Source: JAWKXU01 sp964468045 (GTDB taxonomy: Bacteria > Pseudomonadota > Alphaproteobacteria > Sphingomonadales > Sphingomonadaceae). Taken from it: a DNA stretch of 64,000 nt. Shown here in pieces: positions 36,766-45,471 of the stretch; the first letter of the stretch is position 1, and every line of letters begins with the position of its first letter. Below the pieces are notes generated by a model. That model was not told the origin of the DNA, did no database searches, and saw nothing but the letters and a program-made list of their open reading frames with translations. The position numbers and the translations under genes are program-made. The stretch covers positions 28,369 through 92,368 of the forward strand of contig CAYXTO010000014.1 of assembly GCA_964468045.1 (NCBI GenBank), read 5' to 3'.

Positions 36766-38876
36766 GCGGCGGCAGCGGCTTCTGGATTGCGTTCGGGCAT
36801 TGGAGCCATTTCATCGGCGCGGTTGCGTGCGTATTGCTCGCGGCATGGCTGCTGGGCAGAAAGGAAGAGCGAGCCAATAAATGGGCCATTATCGCCGCGC
36901 TGGCGTTGAGCGCCCTGTGGAGCCTCATAGCGGCCAGCACGTCTCCGATCTCCCCTGCCGCCCTGCTGTTCGAAAGCCTTCGCAACATCGGCTGGCTTGT
37001 TGCCCTGTATTTTCTGTTTGCGTCCGATGGTCGCCACGCGAGCCTGCAGCCGATCCGCCCGGTCCTCCTCTCGCTTGGCTTTGTCGAGCTGCTGTTGCCG
37101 CTGGCGGTTCTTGTTTCCATCCAGCCGGACCTGTCCGTTTCCTTAAAGGAGGCGATTTTCCATCTTCTGGTGACTTTCCGCTTGATGGTGACGGTCGGCG
37201 CGCTCGTGCTTCTGCACAATCTTTACGTGGGCGCGGAGCAGGTTGCGCGTTCGATCTTGCGCTGGCCCACAGCGGCGCTGGCCGCGATGTGGGTGTACGA
37301 TCTCAACTTTTATACGATCAGCTATCTCGGCGATCGCTTCCCGATCGAGCTGGCGGCGATGCGCGGCCTGATCACCGCCGCGATGGTTGCGCCATTCGCG
37401 ATCGGGTTCAGCCGGCGTGCTTCCCAGCTGAAATTCAAACCCTCTCGTGTCGTGACATTTCAGACTCTCTCGCTATTGGCGATTGGCGCCTATCTGGTGA
37501 CCATGGTCGGGATCGCGCATTCCATCGCCTTGATTGGTGGCGGTTTCGCGCGTCTCACCCAGGTCGGTTTCGTGTTCGCCGCCAGCGTCTTTGCGCTCCT
37601 GTGGCTGCCATCCGAACATATGCGCCGATGGCTCAGGGTAACGGCGGTCAAGCATCTGTTCCAGCATCGGTATGACTACCGGGCGGAGTGGCTGCGCTTT
37701 ACCCAAACCATCGGCCTCGTGGGGGAGGATGCGCCGCCGCTGCATGAGCGTGCGATCAAGGCTGTGGCGGATATTTGCGACAGCCCCAGCGGCTTGCTGC
37801 TCCTGCCTGGTGAAAATGGCAAGCTGGTGCTTGCCGCAAGTTGGCAATGGCCGCTCGCGGATGTTCCTGCGGAGGCGATGCCGCCCTCGGCTGTAGAATT
37901 CTTCGAGCGGGAGAACTTCGTCTGCAATCTGGACGATCTGAGAAAAGGGAGTGAGCAGCGGGGAGAGGCCGCGATAGTTCCGCAATGGCTGCTTGACGAA
38001 AGCAAGGCCTGGACCCTTGTTCCCCTGCTCCATTACGAGCGCCTCACAGGGCTGGTCGTGCTGGCCCATCCCCCTGTCACCCGGCAGTTGGACTGGGAGG
38101 ATTTCGATCTTCTGCGCGTGGTGGGTCAGCACCTGGCAAGCTATCTGGCTGAGCAGGCCGGACAGGATGCGCTGAGGGAAGCCAGCAATTTCGATGAGTT
38201 CAATCGCCGCATCGCCTTCGTGATGCACGATATCAAGAACCTCGCCAGCCAGCTTTCCCTGCTGGCGCGGAATGCGGAACGCCATGCCGACAATCCGGAA
38301 TTTCGGGCCGACATGCTGCTTACTCTGCGTAACAGCGCCGACAAGCTGAATGCATTGCTGGCGAGACTTGGGCGCTACGGCAAGCATGGGGCCGACGCAC
38401 TCGAACTTGTCAGCCTAGATCAATGCGCCTCAGAGCTTGCCAGGCGTTTCGGCGTAAGCAGCCAGGTCATGATCGTGGAAAGCCAGCCGTGCCATGTTAC
38501 CGCAAACCGCGAGGCTCTGGAGCAGGCTCTGGTGCATATCGTGCAGAATGCGATCGACGCCAGCCCGGACGATGCTTCGGTGTTCGTCCGCGTACGGCGG
38601 GATCGCGTCGAGGGTGTGATAGAGATCGTCGACTCGGGATGCGGGATGAGCCCCGAATTTATCCGGACCCGCCTCTTCAAACCCTTCGTATCTTCCAAGG
38701 CCGGCGGCTTCGGTATCGGTGCCTTCGAGGCCCGTGAACTGATCCGCGCCATGAAGGGAACTCTCGATGTGGAATCACGGGAAGGGCTGGGCACCCGCTT
38801 CTTCATTCGGCTTCCACTGGCCGAGATGAGCGACCTCATCAGCAAATTCGATTCCGGCAAGGCCGAGGTGGCATGA
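36762..38876 (+). CDS. prsK: PEP-CTERM/XrtA system histidine kinase PrsK
   Basis: 704 residues. About eight N-terminal membrane helices, a GAF-like region (about 320-460), then a histidine kinase core: phosphoacceptor His in FVMHDIKNLASQLSLL, ATP-binding N box QNAIDAS, DSGCGM (G1) and GGFGIGAFEAR (G2). Length and layout match PrsK of exosortase systems. It overlaps the sugar transferase upstream and prsR downstream by ATGA. It probably phosphorylates PrsR in response to an envelope signal. Confidence 0.9.
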   Translation: MSGGSGFWIAFGHWSHFIGAVACVLLAAWLLGRKEERANKWAIIAALALSALWSLIAASTSPISPAALLFESLRNIGWLVALYFLFASDGRHASLQPIRPVLLSLGFVELLLPLAVLVSIQPDLSVSLKEAIFHLLVTFRLMVTVGALVLLHNLYVGAEQVARSILRWPTAALAAMWVYDLNFYTISYLGDRFPIELAAMRGLITAAMVAPFAIGFSRRASQLKFKPSRVVTFQTLSLLAIGAYLVTMVGIAHSIALIGGGFARLTQVGFVFAASVFALLWLPSEHMRRWLRVTAVKHLFQHRYDYRAEWLRFTQTIGLVGEDAPPLHERAIKAVADICDSPSGLLLLPGENGKLVLAASWQWPLADVPAEAMPPSAVEFFERENFVCNLDDLRKGSEQRGEAAIVPQWLLDESKAWTLVPLLHYERLTGLVVLAHPPVTRQLDWEDFDLLRVVGQHLASYLAEQAGQDALREASNFDEFNRRIAFVMHDIKNLASQLSLLARNAERHADNPEFRADMLLTLRNSADKLNALLARLGRYGKHGADALELVSLDQCASELARRFGVSSQVMIVESQPCHVTANREALEQALVHIVQNAIDASPDDASVFVRVRRDRVEGVIEIVDSGCGMSPEFIRTRLFKPFVSSKAGGFGIGAFEARELIRAMKGTLDVESREGLGTRFFIRLPLAEMSDLISKFDSGKAEVA

Positions 38877-40255
38877 TGGCCCAATCACAGACCAATGTAA
38901 GCAAACCGAAAATCCTCGTCGTCGAAGACGATCCAGGCCTGCAAGCTCAATTGAAATGGGCCTATGAGGATTTCGAAGTGATTGTCGCCGGCGATCGTCC
39001 CGCCGCGATCGCGGCATTGCGGGCCGAAGAGCCGGTTGTCGTGACGTTGGACTTGGGCCTGCCCCCCGATCCGGATGGAACCAGTGAAGGCTTTGCCTTG
39101 CTTGATGAAATCATGGCAGTGAAGCCGGATACGAAGGTGATTGTCGCCTCAGGCCATGGCGCGCGGGAGAGCGCGCTCAAGGCCATCGACGGCGGTGCAT
39201 ATGATTTCTACCAGAAGCCGGTCGATATCGAGCAATTGGGCCTCATTGTCCGGCGGGCGATCAACCTGCATCGGATCGAGGAGGAAAACCGCAGGCTGGC
39301 GGTGAAAGCGGGCGACAGCAATCGCGTGCTGGGCGGCCTCATCACTGCTGCTCCGGAAATGATACGCGTGGCGCGCACGATCGAGCGCGTGGCCAATACC
39401 AATGTCTCCGTGATGCTGCTCGGGGCCAGCGGTACGGGCAAGGAGCTGTTGGCCCGTGGGCTTCATGATGCAAGCGGCCGCCAAGTTGGCGCCTTCGTTG
39501 CCATCAATTGCGCCGCGATCCCGGAAAATCTCCTGGAGAGTGAGCTTTTCGGGCATGAGAAAGGTGCGTTTACCGGCGCTGTGAAGACCACCGAAGGCAA
39601 GATAGAGCAGGCGCATGGCGGCACCCTGTTCCTGGATGAAGTCGGTGACATTCCGTTACCCCTTCAGGTGAAGCTGCTGCGCTTCCTGCAAGAGCGCACG
39701 ATCGAGCGGATCGGCGGACGGAAGTCCATTTCAGTGGATACCCGGATAGTTTGCGCCACGCATCAGAATCTCGAAGCCATGATCGGTGAGGGCCGCTTCC
39801 GGGAAGATCTGTTTTATCGTCTCGCGGAAATCGTGGTGAAGATACCCTCGCTTGCCGAACGGCCGGGCGATGCCACCTTGCTTGCCAAGGCATTTCTCAA
39901 GCGCTTCTCCAGGGAAATGAACCCGCAGGTGAAAGGGTTTGCCACAGATGCCTTGGCAGCCATCGACGGTTGGGCCTGGCCCGGCAATGTTCGCGAGCTT
40001 GAAAACCGGGTCAAGCGGGCTGTGATCATGGCCGATGGCAAGATGATTCACGCGTCCGATCTCGATCTGGAAAGCGAGGACGACGAAGGGGCCCAACCTC
40101 TCAATCTCAAGAGTGCGCGCGAAGCGACGGATCGGAAGGTGATCCGGCATGCGCTCGCGCGAAGCGAAGGCAACATCTCAAGCACGGCGAAGCTGCTCGG
40201 CATCAGCCGCCCCACCCTGTACGATCTCCTCAAGCAATATGATCTGCAAGGCTGA
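38876..40255 (+). CDS. prsR: PEP-CTERM/XrtA system sigma-54 response regulator PrsR
   Basis: 459 residues: receiver domain (KILVVEDDPGLQ; phosphoacceptor Asp in VVTLDLGLPPD), AAA+ sigma-54 activator with Walker A GASGTGKE, the sigma-54 contact motif GAFTGA and Walker B LFLDEVGDI, and a Fis-type helix-turn-helix at the end (GNISSTAKLLGISRPTLYDLL). It activates sigma-54 promoters, in known systems those of PEP-CTERM protein genes. The start may also be the ATG at 38873 that overlaps prsK. No -24/-12 promoter was found inside this window. Confidence 0.92.
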   Translation: MAQSQTNVSKPKILVVEDDPGLQAQLKWAYEDFEVIVAGDRPAAIAALRAEEPVVVTLDLGLPPDPDGTSEGFALLDEIMAVKPDTKVIVASGHGARESALKAIDGGAYDFYQKPVDIEQLGLIVRRAINLHRIEEENRRLAVKAGDSNRVLGGLITAAPEMIRVARTIERVANTNVSVMLLGASGTGKELLARGLHDASGRQVGAFVAINCAAIPENLLESELFGHEKGAFTGAVKTTEGKIEQAHGGTLFLDEVGDIPLPLQVKLLRFLQERTIERIGGRKSISVDTRIVCATHQNLEAMIGEGRFREDLFYRLAEIVVKIPSLAERPGDATLLAKAFLKRFSREMNPQVKGFATDALAAIDGWAWPGNVRELENRVKRAVIMADGKMIHASDLDLESEDDEGAQPLNLKSAREATDRKVIRHALARSEGNISSTAKLLGISRPTLYDLLKQYDLQG

Positions 40256-42056
40256 CAGCAAGCGATCAAAGCCATGGCTTGGGGTGCTGGCGGCGATCTT
40301 GCTGGCCGGGCCGGCGCTCGGCGAAGGACGGGATAATCTGGCGGATGCCCGCGAGGCCTTGCGCCGCGGTGACGGCATTGCGGCAGAGGCCTTGCTGCGC
40401 GATGCGCTCCACCGCGGAATTCCCGCCCGTGAAGTGGCCGCCCGGATGGGTGAAGCGGAATTGCTGCAGCAAGACCTCGTGGAAGCCGGCCGCTGGCTCC
40501 GGCCCGAAGATTTCTCCTCATCGGAACAGGGTCACGGTTACCGGATGCTGGGTCGCCTGGAGATGACGGAAGGCAACCTTGAGGCGGCTGGAAAGGCTTT
40601 CGATGAAGCGCTTCAAGCCGCCCCCGGGGATGCGACGCTCTGGATCGATATAGGTCGCTTGCGTTACCTGGCTGGAGATCAGTTCGCCGCTCTCGATGCC
40701 GCTGAGCGGGCGCTCCAGATCGATCCCAGGGAGCCGGGCGCACTGGAATTCCAGGGCCAACTTGTTCGCGACAGCAAGGGGCCCCGCGCTGCCCTGCCAT
40801 TCTTCGCCGCTGCCCTCAAACAGGCACCGGAGAACCTGAGCGTGCTCGGTGAGTATGCCGCAACGCTTGGAGAGGCCGGCCGGGCGCGCGACATGCTTGC
40901 CGTCACGCGTCGCATGATCGAACTCGATAGCCGCGATCCACGCGCGTTCTATCTCCAGGCGGTGCTGGCAGCCCGGACCGGCAATGACGATCTTGCCCGG
41001 CGTCTGCTGTGGCGAACGGGCGATGCCTATCGCAAGACACCGGCGGCGATGCTTCTGACGGGTGTGTTGGAACTGCGCGCGGGAAACACGCAGACAGCCG
41101 CGGATACCCTCGAAGCCTTGTGGCGAATGCAGCCCGATAATGGCCAAGTCGCGGTGCTGGTGGCCCGGGCGTTGCAACGGGATGGGCGGCATGCCGAACT
41201 TGTCAGCCGGTTTTCCGAGCTGGCGCGCAGGAGTGACGCATCACCCTATCTACTGAAAGTCGTGGGCCGCTCTTACGAAGCTCTCGAACGGCGCGACGAA
41301 GCTGCGGTCTTCCTCGATCGTGCCGCACTGCTGCGGAGTGGCGCCATCGCGGCTTTGCCTGATGCTGCTCCCCTCGATGTCCTGGAAGCCCGCTGGCGAG
41401 ACGCCCCCGGCGAGCCAAGGCGAATACTTTCCCTCGTCCGGCAACTCCTCGCACTCGGATACTATGCGCAGGCAAGATCGATTGTGGACGAGGTCAGGGA
41501 CAAGTTTCCCGGATCGAGCGATGTCTTGTTTCTTTCCGGCGATGTCGAGTTGATGGCGGGTAATCCGCAAGCGGCTCTCGCACATTATCGCGGCGTCGCA
41601 CGAATTCGTACCTCTGGAATATTGATGGAGAGAATGGTTAAAGCGGAGCTCGCCTTGGGCCATGTCCAATCCGCGGAAGCCCTGGCCATCGCCTATTTCC
41701 TCGAGCATCCGATGGATGGTTCGGCGGCCGCGCGAATCGCGCAGTTTGCCGCAGGTCGGCAGGATTGGCAGCGCGCCGAGACAATGCTGGCATTCGCCTT
41801 GCGCCAGGGCGGCAATACTCGCGATCCTTTGCTGCTTGCAAGGTCCGCACTTGCGCATGTCGGTTTGGGTGACAGCGCGGCCGCGTTGCCCGCTGCGCAG
41901 AAGGCCTATCGCTTGCAATCGGGAAATGCCCATATAACAAGAGCATATGGCTTAGTCTTGAAAGCGTTAGGGGAAGAGGGCAGCTCTGCCGCAATGTTGG
42001 CCAAAGCAGCGCGACTTTCGGCCGGGACCCAGGACACGTCTCTGGAGCTTCACTGA
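40239..42056 (+). CDS. exported TPR-repeat protein, possible PrsT-like
   Basis: 605 residues. Signal peptide MICKADSKRSKPWLGVLAAILLAGPALG, then tetratricopeptide-like repeats along most of the length (for example EGNLEAAGKAFDEALQAAPGD, GDQFAALDAAERALQIDPREP, and ALAHVGLGDSAAALPAAQKAY). It begins inside the prsR end (17 bases overlap) and belongs to the same operon. A TPR protein (PrsT) occurs next to Prs kinases in exosortase loci; this one is shorter than the usual PrsT. Likely a periplasmic scaffold for exopolysaccharide export. Confidence 0.8.
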   Translation: MICKADSKRSKPWLGVLAAILLAGPALGEGRDNLADAREALRRGDGIAAEALLRDALHRGIPAREVAARMGEAELLQQDLVEAGRWLRPEDFSSSEQGHGYRMLGRLEMTEGNLEAAGKAFDEALQAAPGDATLWIDIGRLRYLAGDQFAALDAAERALQIDPREPGALEFQGQLVRDSKGPRAALPFFAAALKQAPENLSVLGEYAATLGEAGRARDMLAVTRRMIELDSRDPRAFYLQAVLAARTGNDDLARRLLWRTGDAYRKTPAAMLLTGVLELRAGNTQTAADTLEALWRMQPDNGQVAVLVARALQRDGRHAELVSRFSELARRSDASPYLLKVVGRSYEALERRDEAAVFLDRAALLRSGAIAALPDAAPLDVLEARWRDAPGEPRRILSLVRQLLALGYYAQARSIVDEVRDKFPGSSDVLFLSGDVELMAGNPQAALAHYRGVARIRTSGILMERMVKAELALGHVQSAEALAIAYFLEHPMDGSAAARIAQFAAGRQDWQRAETMLAFALRQGGNTRDPLLLARSALAHVGLGDSAAALPAAQKAYRLQSGNAHITRAYGLVLKALGEEGSSAAMLAKAARLSAGTQDTSLELH

Positions 42057-42336
42057 ACTGCCGTCCAAAAAGAAAGAGCGACCTTGGCGGCCGCCCTTTC
42101 CTCCTCTCCCAACTCCTAGAATATCTATGCCGAGAGATTCGGTAACTGGCAAGAGGGTGACGCTGTATTGCCTCAAGGCTGTGCCATGTTGCACCGAATT
42201 TGCAGCATAAATGACACAGCAGGGATCGATTGCCGGTATCCACTAGACAGACTCCACCGGTGCGGGCACGAGGCCGCGAACTCAGGAAGGGCCGGGCAGG
42301 AAAGCTTGAATCAGTGAGGAAACCAGGGGTCGCAAA

Positions 42337-43296
42337 ATGATCTTCCGAAATCTGTCTCGCGTCGATCCCTTGGTCAGGCTGATCTTTGCGGCATTGCTGC
42401 TTGCTTCCTTTCTGCCTGCTCGGGGCGAGGTTCGCCCATTCGCCCAGGGCGTCTCCGATTGTGCGATCTTCGTGCTGTTCTTTCTGAATGGCCTGAGGCT
42501 GCCACGCGCGGAAGTGGTGCGGGGCATCGGGCATTGGCGCTTCCTGCTTCCTCTCGCCTGCTTTGTTTTCGCAGCCATGACGCTGATCGGCTGGGGGATG
42601 GTGAAGGCCACAAGCCCCTTTCTCCCGCCGATGGTGGCTATTGGCTTCCTCTATCTGGGTACTCTTCCTTCGACGGTTCAGTCCGCCACCGCTTACAGTT
42701 CCCTGGCTGGTGGCAATGTCGCCAATTCGGTGATCGCCGCGGCCCTGCTCAATGTGATGGGCGTGTTCATCACGGCACCGCTGTTCTCCGCGATCGCCGG
42801 CGGGGCGCAGAACGGCATGGGAGTAAACGGCCTGGTGAACGTGGTGGTGATGCTGCTCCTGCCGTTCGCTCTGGGGCAGTTCGCGCAAAATTGGCTGCGA
42901 GGCTGGGTGGTCGATCATCGCTCGCTGGTGACGTGGGTGGACCGGATGTCGATCGCAATTGCCGTCTACGTCGCCTTTTCCGGGGCCGTGGACCAAGGGA
43001 TATGGACCCGGCTGGGTATCGGTGAATGGGGCGTCTTGATCGCTGCAAACGCTATCATGCTGGTCTTCGCTTTCTACGGCGCATGGTTTCTGGGTGGATC
43101 GATCGGCCTGAATCGTCCCGACCGCATCGCATTCCTCTACGCCGGCGCACAGAAGAGCATCGCAATGGGAGCGCCGCTGGCGACCATCATGTTTCCCCAT
43201 CACATCGCGGGGCTCGTGCTGCTGCCGGCCCTTATCTATCATCTGGCGCAGCTGGTGATTTCAGCGCCGCTCGCCAACCGCCTTCGCGCCGATTAG
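42337..43296 (+). CDS. bile acid:sodium symporter family protein
   Basis: 319 residues with nine or ten membrane helices, fitting the SBF-like (YfeH) branch of the BASS superfamily. Family patterns include FVLFFLNGLRL, IGFLYLGTLPSTVQSATAYSSLAGGN (unwound substrate site), and FLYAGAQKSIAMGAP near the C terminus. AGGGG lies eight bases upstream of the ATG. Exported or imported substrate unknown. Its stop overlaps the stop of the DUF475 gene on the other strand. Confidence 0.9.
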   Translation: MIFRNLSRVDPLVRLIFAALLLASFLPARGEVRPFAQGVSDCAIFVLFFLNGLRLPRAEVVRGIGHWRFLLPLACFVFAAMTLIGWGMVKATSPFLPPMVAIGFLYLGTLPSTVQSATAYSSLAGGNVANSVIAAALLNVMGVFITAPLFSAIAGGAQNGMGVNGLVNVVVMLLLPFALGQFAQNWLRGWVVDHRSLVTWVDRMSIAIAVYVAFSGAVDQGIWTRLGIGEWGVLIAANAIMLVFAFYGAWFLGGSIGLNRPDRIAFLYAGAQKSIAMGAPLATIMFPHHIAGLVLLPALIYHLAQLVISAPLANRLRAD

Positions 43297-44336
43297 GAGA
43301 TCGCCGGCGCCCTGCGGTTATGCCGCACCGACCACCATAGCGATATTCCGATAAGCGTCGCTCCGATAAATCCGGTGATCGTCTCGGGAATATGAAATCG
43401 GGCTGAGAGCAGCATGATCGCGGCCAGGGCAAGGATGGCCCAGAACGCGCCATGTTCCAGATAGCGATATTCTGAAAGCGTCCCCTTCTGGACGAGCATG
43501 ATCGTCATCGAGCGGACGAACATCGCCCCGATCGACAGGCCCAAGGCTATCACGATCATGTTGTTGGAAAGAGCGAAGGCGCCAATCACGCCGTCAAAGG
43601 AGAAACTGCTGTCCAGAACCTGGAGATAGAGGAATCCTCCAAGGCCGGAACGTACGATTGCACCTTGCGCCTTGGCCGCTTCCTCGCGCAATTCGAGGAT
43701 CGTTCCAATTGCCTCGACCGTGACAAAGGTGACAATTCCCAGGATGCCGGCGACGAGGAAGGTAAGCGCTTCTTCGGTGGGCAGCATCGAGGATATCCCC
43801 CACAAGGAGAGGAGCAGCAGTGCGATTTCGGCCGCTGGAACTGCGGATATGCGGGCAAGCCTGGTTTCGATGACGGCGATCCAATGGACCTCCTTCTCCG
43901 CATCGAAGAAGAACTTCAATCCCACCATGGCCAGGAAGGCGCCACCGAAACCGGCAATGCCGACATGCGCGGACGAAACGATCCGTTCATACTCCGCCGG
44001 ATGGTTGAGCGAAAGCCGGATGGTGTCGACTGGGCCCAATCCTGCGGCGATCGCGACGATGGCTAGGGGAAACAGCACACGCATGCCGAACACGGCAATG
44101 GCCATGCCCCAGGTAAGGAAACGCTTCTGCCAGATCTCGTCCATTTCCTCGAGCACGGTGGCATTGACCACGGCATTGTCGAAGCTGAGGGAAACCTCGA
44201 GCACCGAAAGCACGGCCACGATCCACAAAAGTTGTGCGGTAGCGGCGAGATTGCCGCTTTGTGCCCATCCGTACCACGCGGCGAGCGCAAAGCAGATCAG
44301 CGTGAAAATGATTGAGCCGCGATAGAAGCGAAGCAA
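43293..44336 (-). CDS. DUF475/TerC-like membrane protein
   Basis: About 347 residues with seven to nine membrane helices. It has the TerC-like acidic helix LEVSLSFDNAVVNATVLEEM and the second DSSFSFDGVIGAFALSNNMI, each with an Asp in the membrane thought to bind metal. Members are linked to manganese export and to tellurite or metal stress. The start is a TTG with GAGGAA eight bases upstream; the frame upstream of it is poor. Whether it moves metal here is inference. Confidence 0.85.
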   Translation of the reverse strand: MLRFYRGSIIFTLICFALAAWYGWAQSGNLAATAQLLWIVAVLSVLEVSLSFDNAVVNATVLEEMDEIWQKRFLTWGMAIAVFGMRVLFPLAIVAIAAGLGPVDTIRLSLNHPAEYERIVSSAHVGIAGFGGAFLAMVGLKFFFDAEKEVHWIAVIETRLARISAVPAAEIALLLLSLWGISSMLPTEEALTFLVAGILGIVTFVTVEAIGTILELREEAAKAQGAIVRSGLGGFLYLQVLDSSFSFDGVIGAFALSNNMIVIALGLSIGAMFVRSMTIMLVQKGTLSEYRYLEHGAFWAILALAAIMLLSARFHIPETITGFIGATLIGISLWWSVRHNRRAPAIS

Positions 44337-44448
44337 TTCCGATTCCTCTTCGAAAAATGCGGCTCGGCTAGGGGGAGTTGCCGGTCCGCGCAAGCACTTC
44401 TGGCCGGAATCGATCTATTCGCGTGAGATGTTTTTCCGGCGGGCCGGA

Positions 44449-45321
44449 TCAGCTCTTGGCTTGATATGTCTGCTCCGGGCCGGGAAATGTCCGATCTTTC
44501 ACTTCCTGAGCATAACGAACGACTGCGCTCTCTATCGTCGCCGCAATGTTCTCGTATCGCTTGACGAAGCGCGGGACCCGTTCAAACATGCCGAGCATGT
44601 CTTCGGTTACGAGGACTTGGCCGTCGCATTGGGCCGATCCGCCGATACCGATGGTCAGGCAGGAAATCGCCTTCGTGATTTCGATGGCGATGGGTTCCAC
44701 CACCCCTTCCACCACGATCGCGAAGGCGCCGGCCTCATCCAGAGCCACCGCATCGCTGACGATCTTCTGCGCTTCGGCATCGCTGCGTCCCCGCGCCATG
44801 TAGCCACCCAGGACGTTAACCGCTTGCGGCGTCAAGCCGACATGGCCCATCACCGGAATGCCGCGCGCATTCAGAAAGGCCACGGTTTCCGCCATGGCCG
44901 CGCCGCCTTCGAGCTTGACGGCCGCCGCTCCGCTCTGCTTGAGCAGGTGGGAAGCATTCTCGAATGCTTGCTGGGGAGATTGTTCGTAGCTTCCGAACGG
45001 CATGTCGACAGCGACCACTGTATGATAGCTGCCGCGCACCACCGCAGCGGCATGATTGGCCATCATTTCGAGCGTGACCGGGATGGTGGATGGCAGGCCG
45101 TAGATCACCTGGCCGAGTGAATCCCCCACCAGCAGGATGTCGCAATGCGCATCGAGCAATTGCGCTTGCCGCGCGGTATAGGCGGTCAGCATCACGATCG
45201 GTTCGGCAGTGATGCCATCATTCTTGCGCTGGCGGATGGCCGGGACGGTGAGCCGCTTCATCGGCGCGGGTGTGGGATTGGCGCGGCTGGTCGAGGTGTC
45301 GAGCTGAAAGGTCGTGGACAT
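44449..45321 (-). CDS. panB: 3-methyl-2-oxobutanoate hydroxymethyltransferase
   Basis: First step of pantothenate synthesis: adds a hydroxymethyl group from methylene-THF to 2-oxoisovalerate. 290 residues, TIM barrel. LVGDSLGQVIYG (metal-binding Asp), VVAVDMPFGSY, VKLEGGAAMAETVAFL (catalytic Glu region), GHVGLTPQAVN and TIGIGGSAQCDGQVLV are all present. panC is not adjacent. The start gives an extended N terminus of about 20 residues. Confidence 0.95.
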   Translation of the reverse strand: MSTTFQLDTSTSRANPTPAPMKRLTVPAIRQRKNDGITAEPIVMLTAYTARQAQLLDAHCDILLVGDSLGQVIYGLPSTIPVTLEMMANHAAAVVRGSYHTVVAVDMPFGSYEQSPQQAFENASHLLKQSGAAAVKLEGGAAMAETVAFLNARGIPVMGHVGLTPQAVNVLGGYMARGRSDAEAQKIVSDAVALDEAGAFAIVVEGVVEPIAIEITKAISCLTIGIGGSAQCDGQVLVTEDMLGMFERVPRFVKRYENIAATIESAVVRYAQEVKDRTFPGPEQTYQAKS

Positions 45322-45471
45322 GGCTGCGTTCTAGCGCCAGTTCGGCGGTGGGGAAAGCCGCTGCGCCACGATATGCGTAAGCTGGGGAAATGCTATCGAT
45401 CGTTGCTTGTCAAAGATGCGGAGTCCGGTAGCTTCCTGCGCTGGTCCAGGCGTTCAGGGTTTGGGGGTCAT

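Noticed and set aside
42170..42195. possible sigma-54 promoter (minus-strand TGGCAC followed by TTGAGGC)
   Set aside because: The spacing to a TTGC -12 element is wrong and no gene starts downstream on that strand that would need it.
44428..44448. CCGGC/GCCGG hairpin with T-run near panB end
   Set aside because: The T-run lies on the wrong side of the stem for termination of panB.
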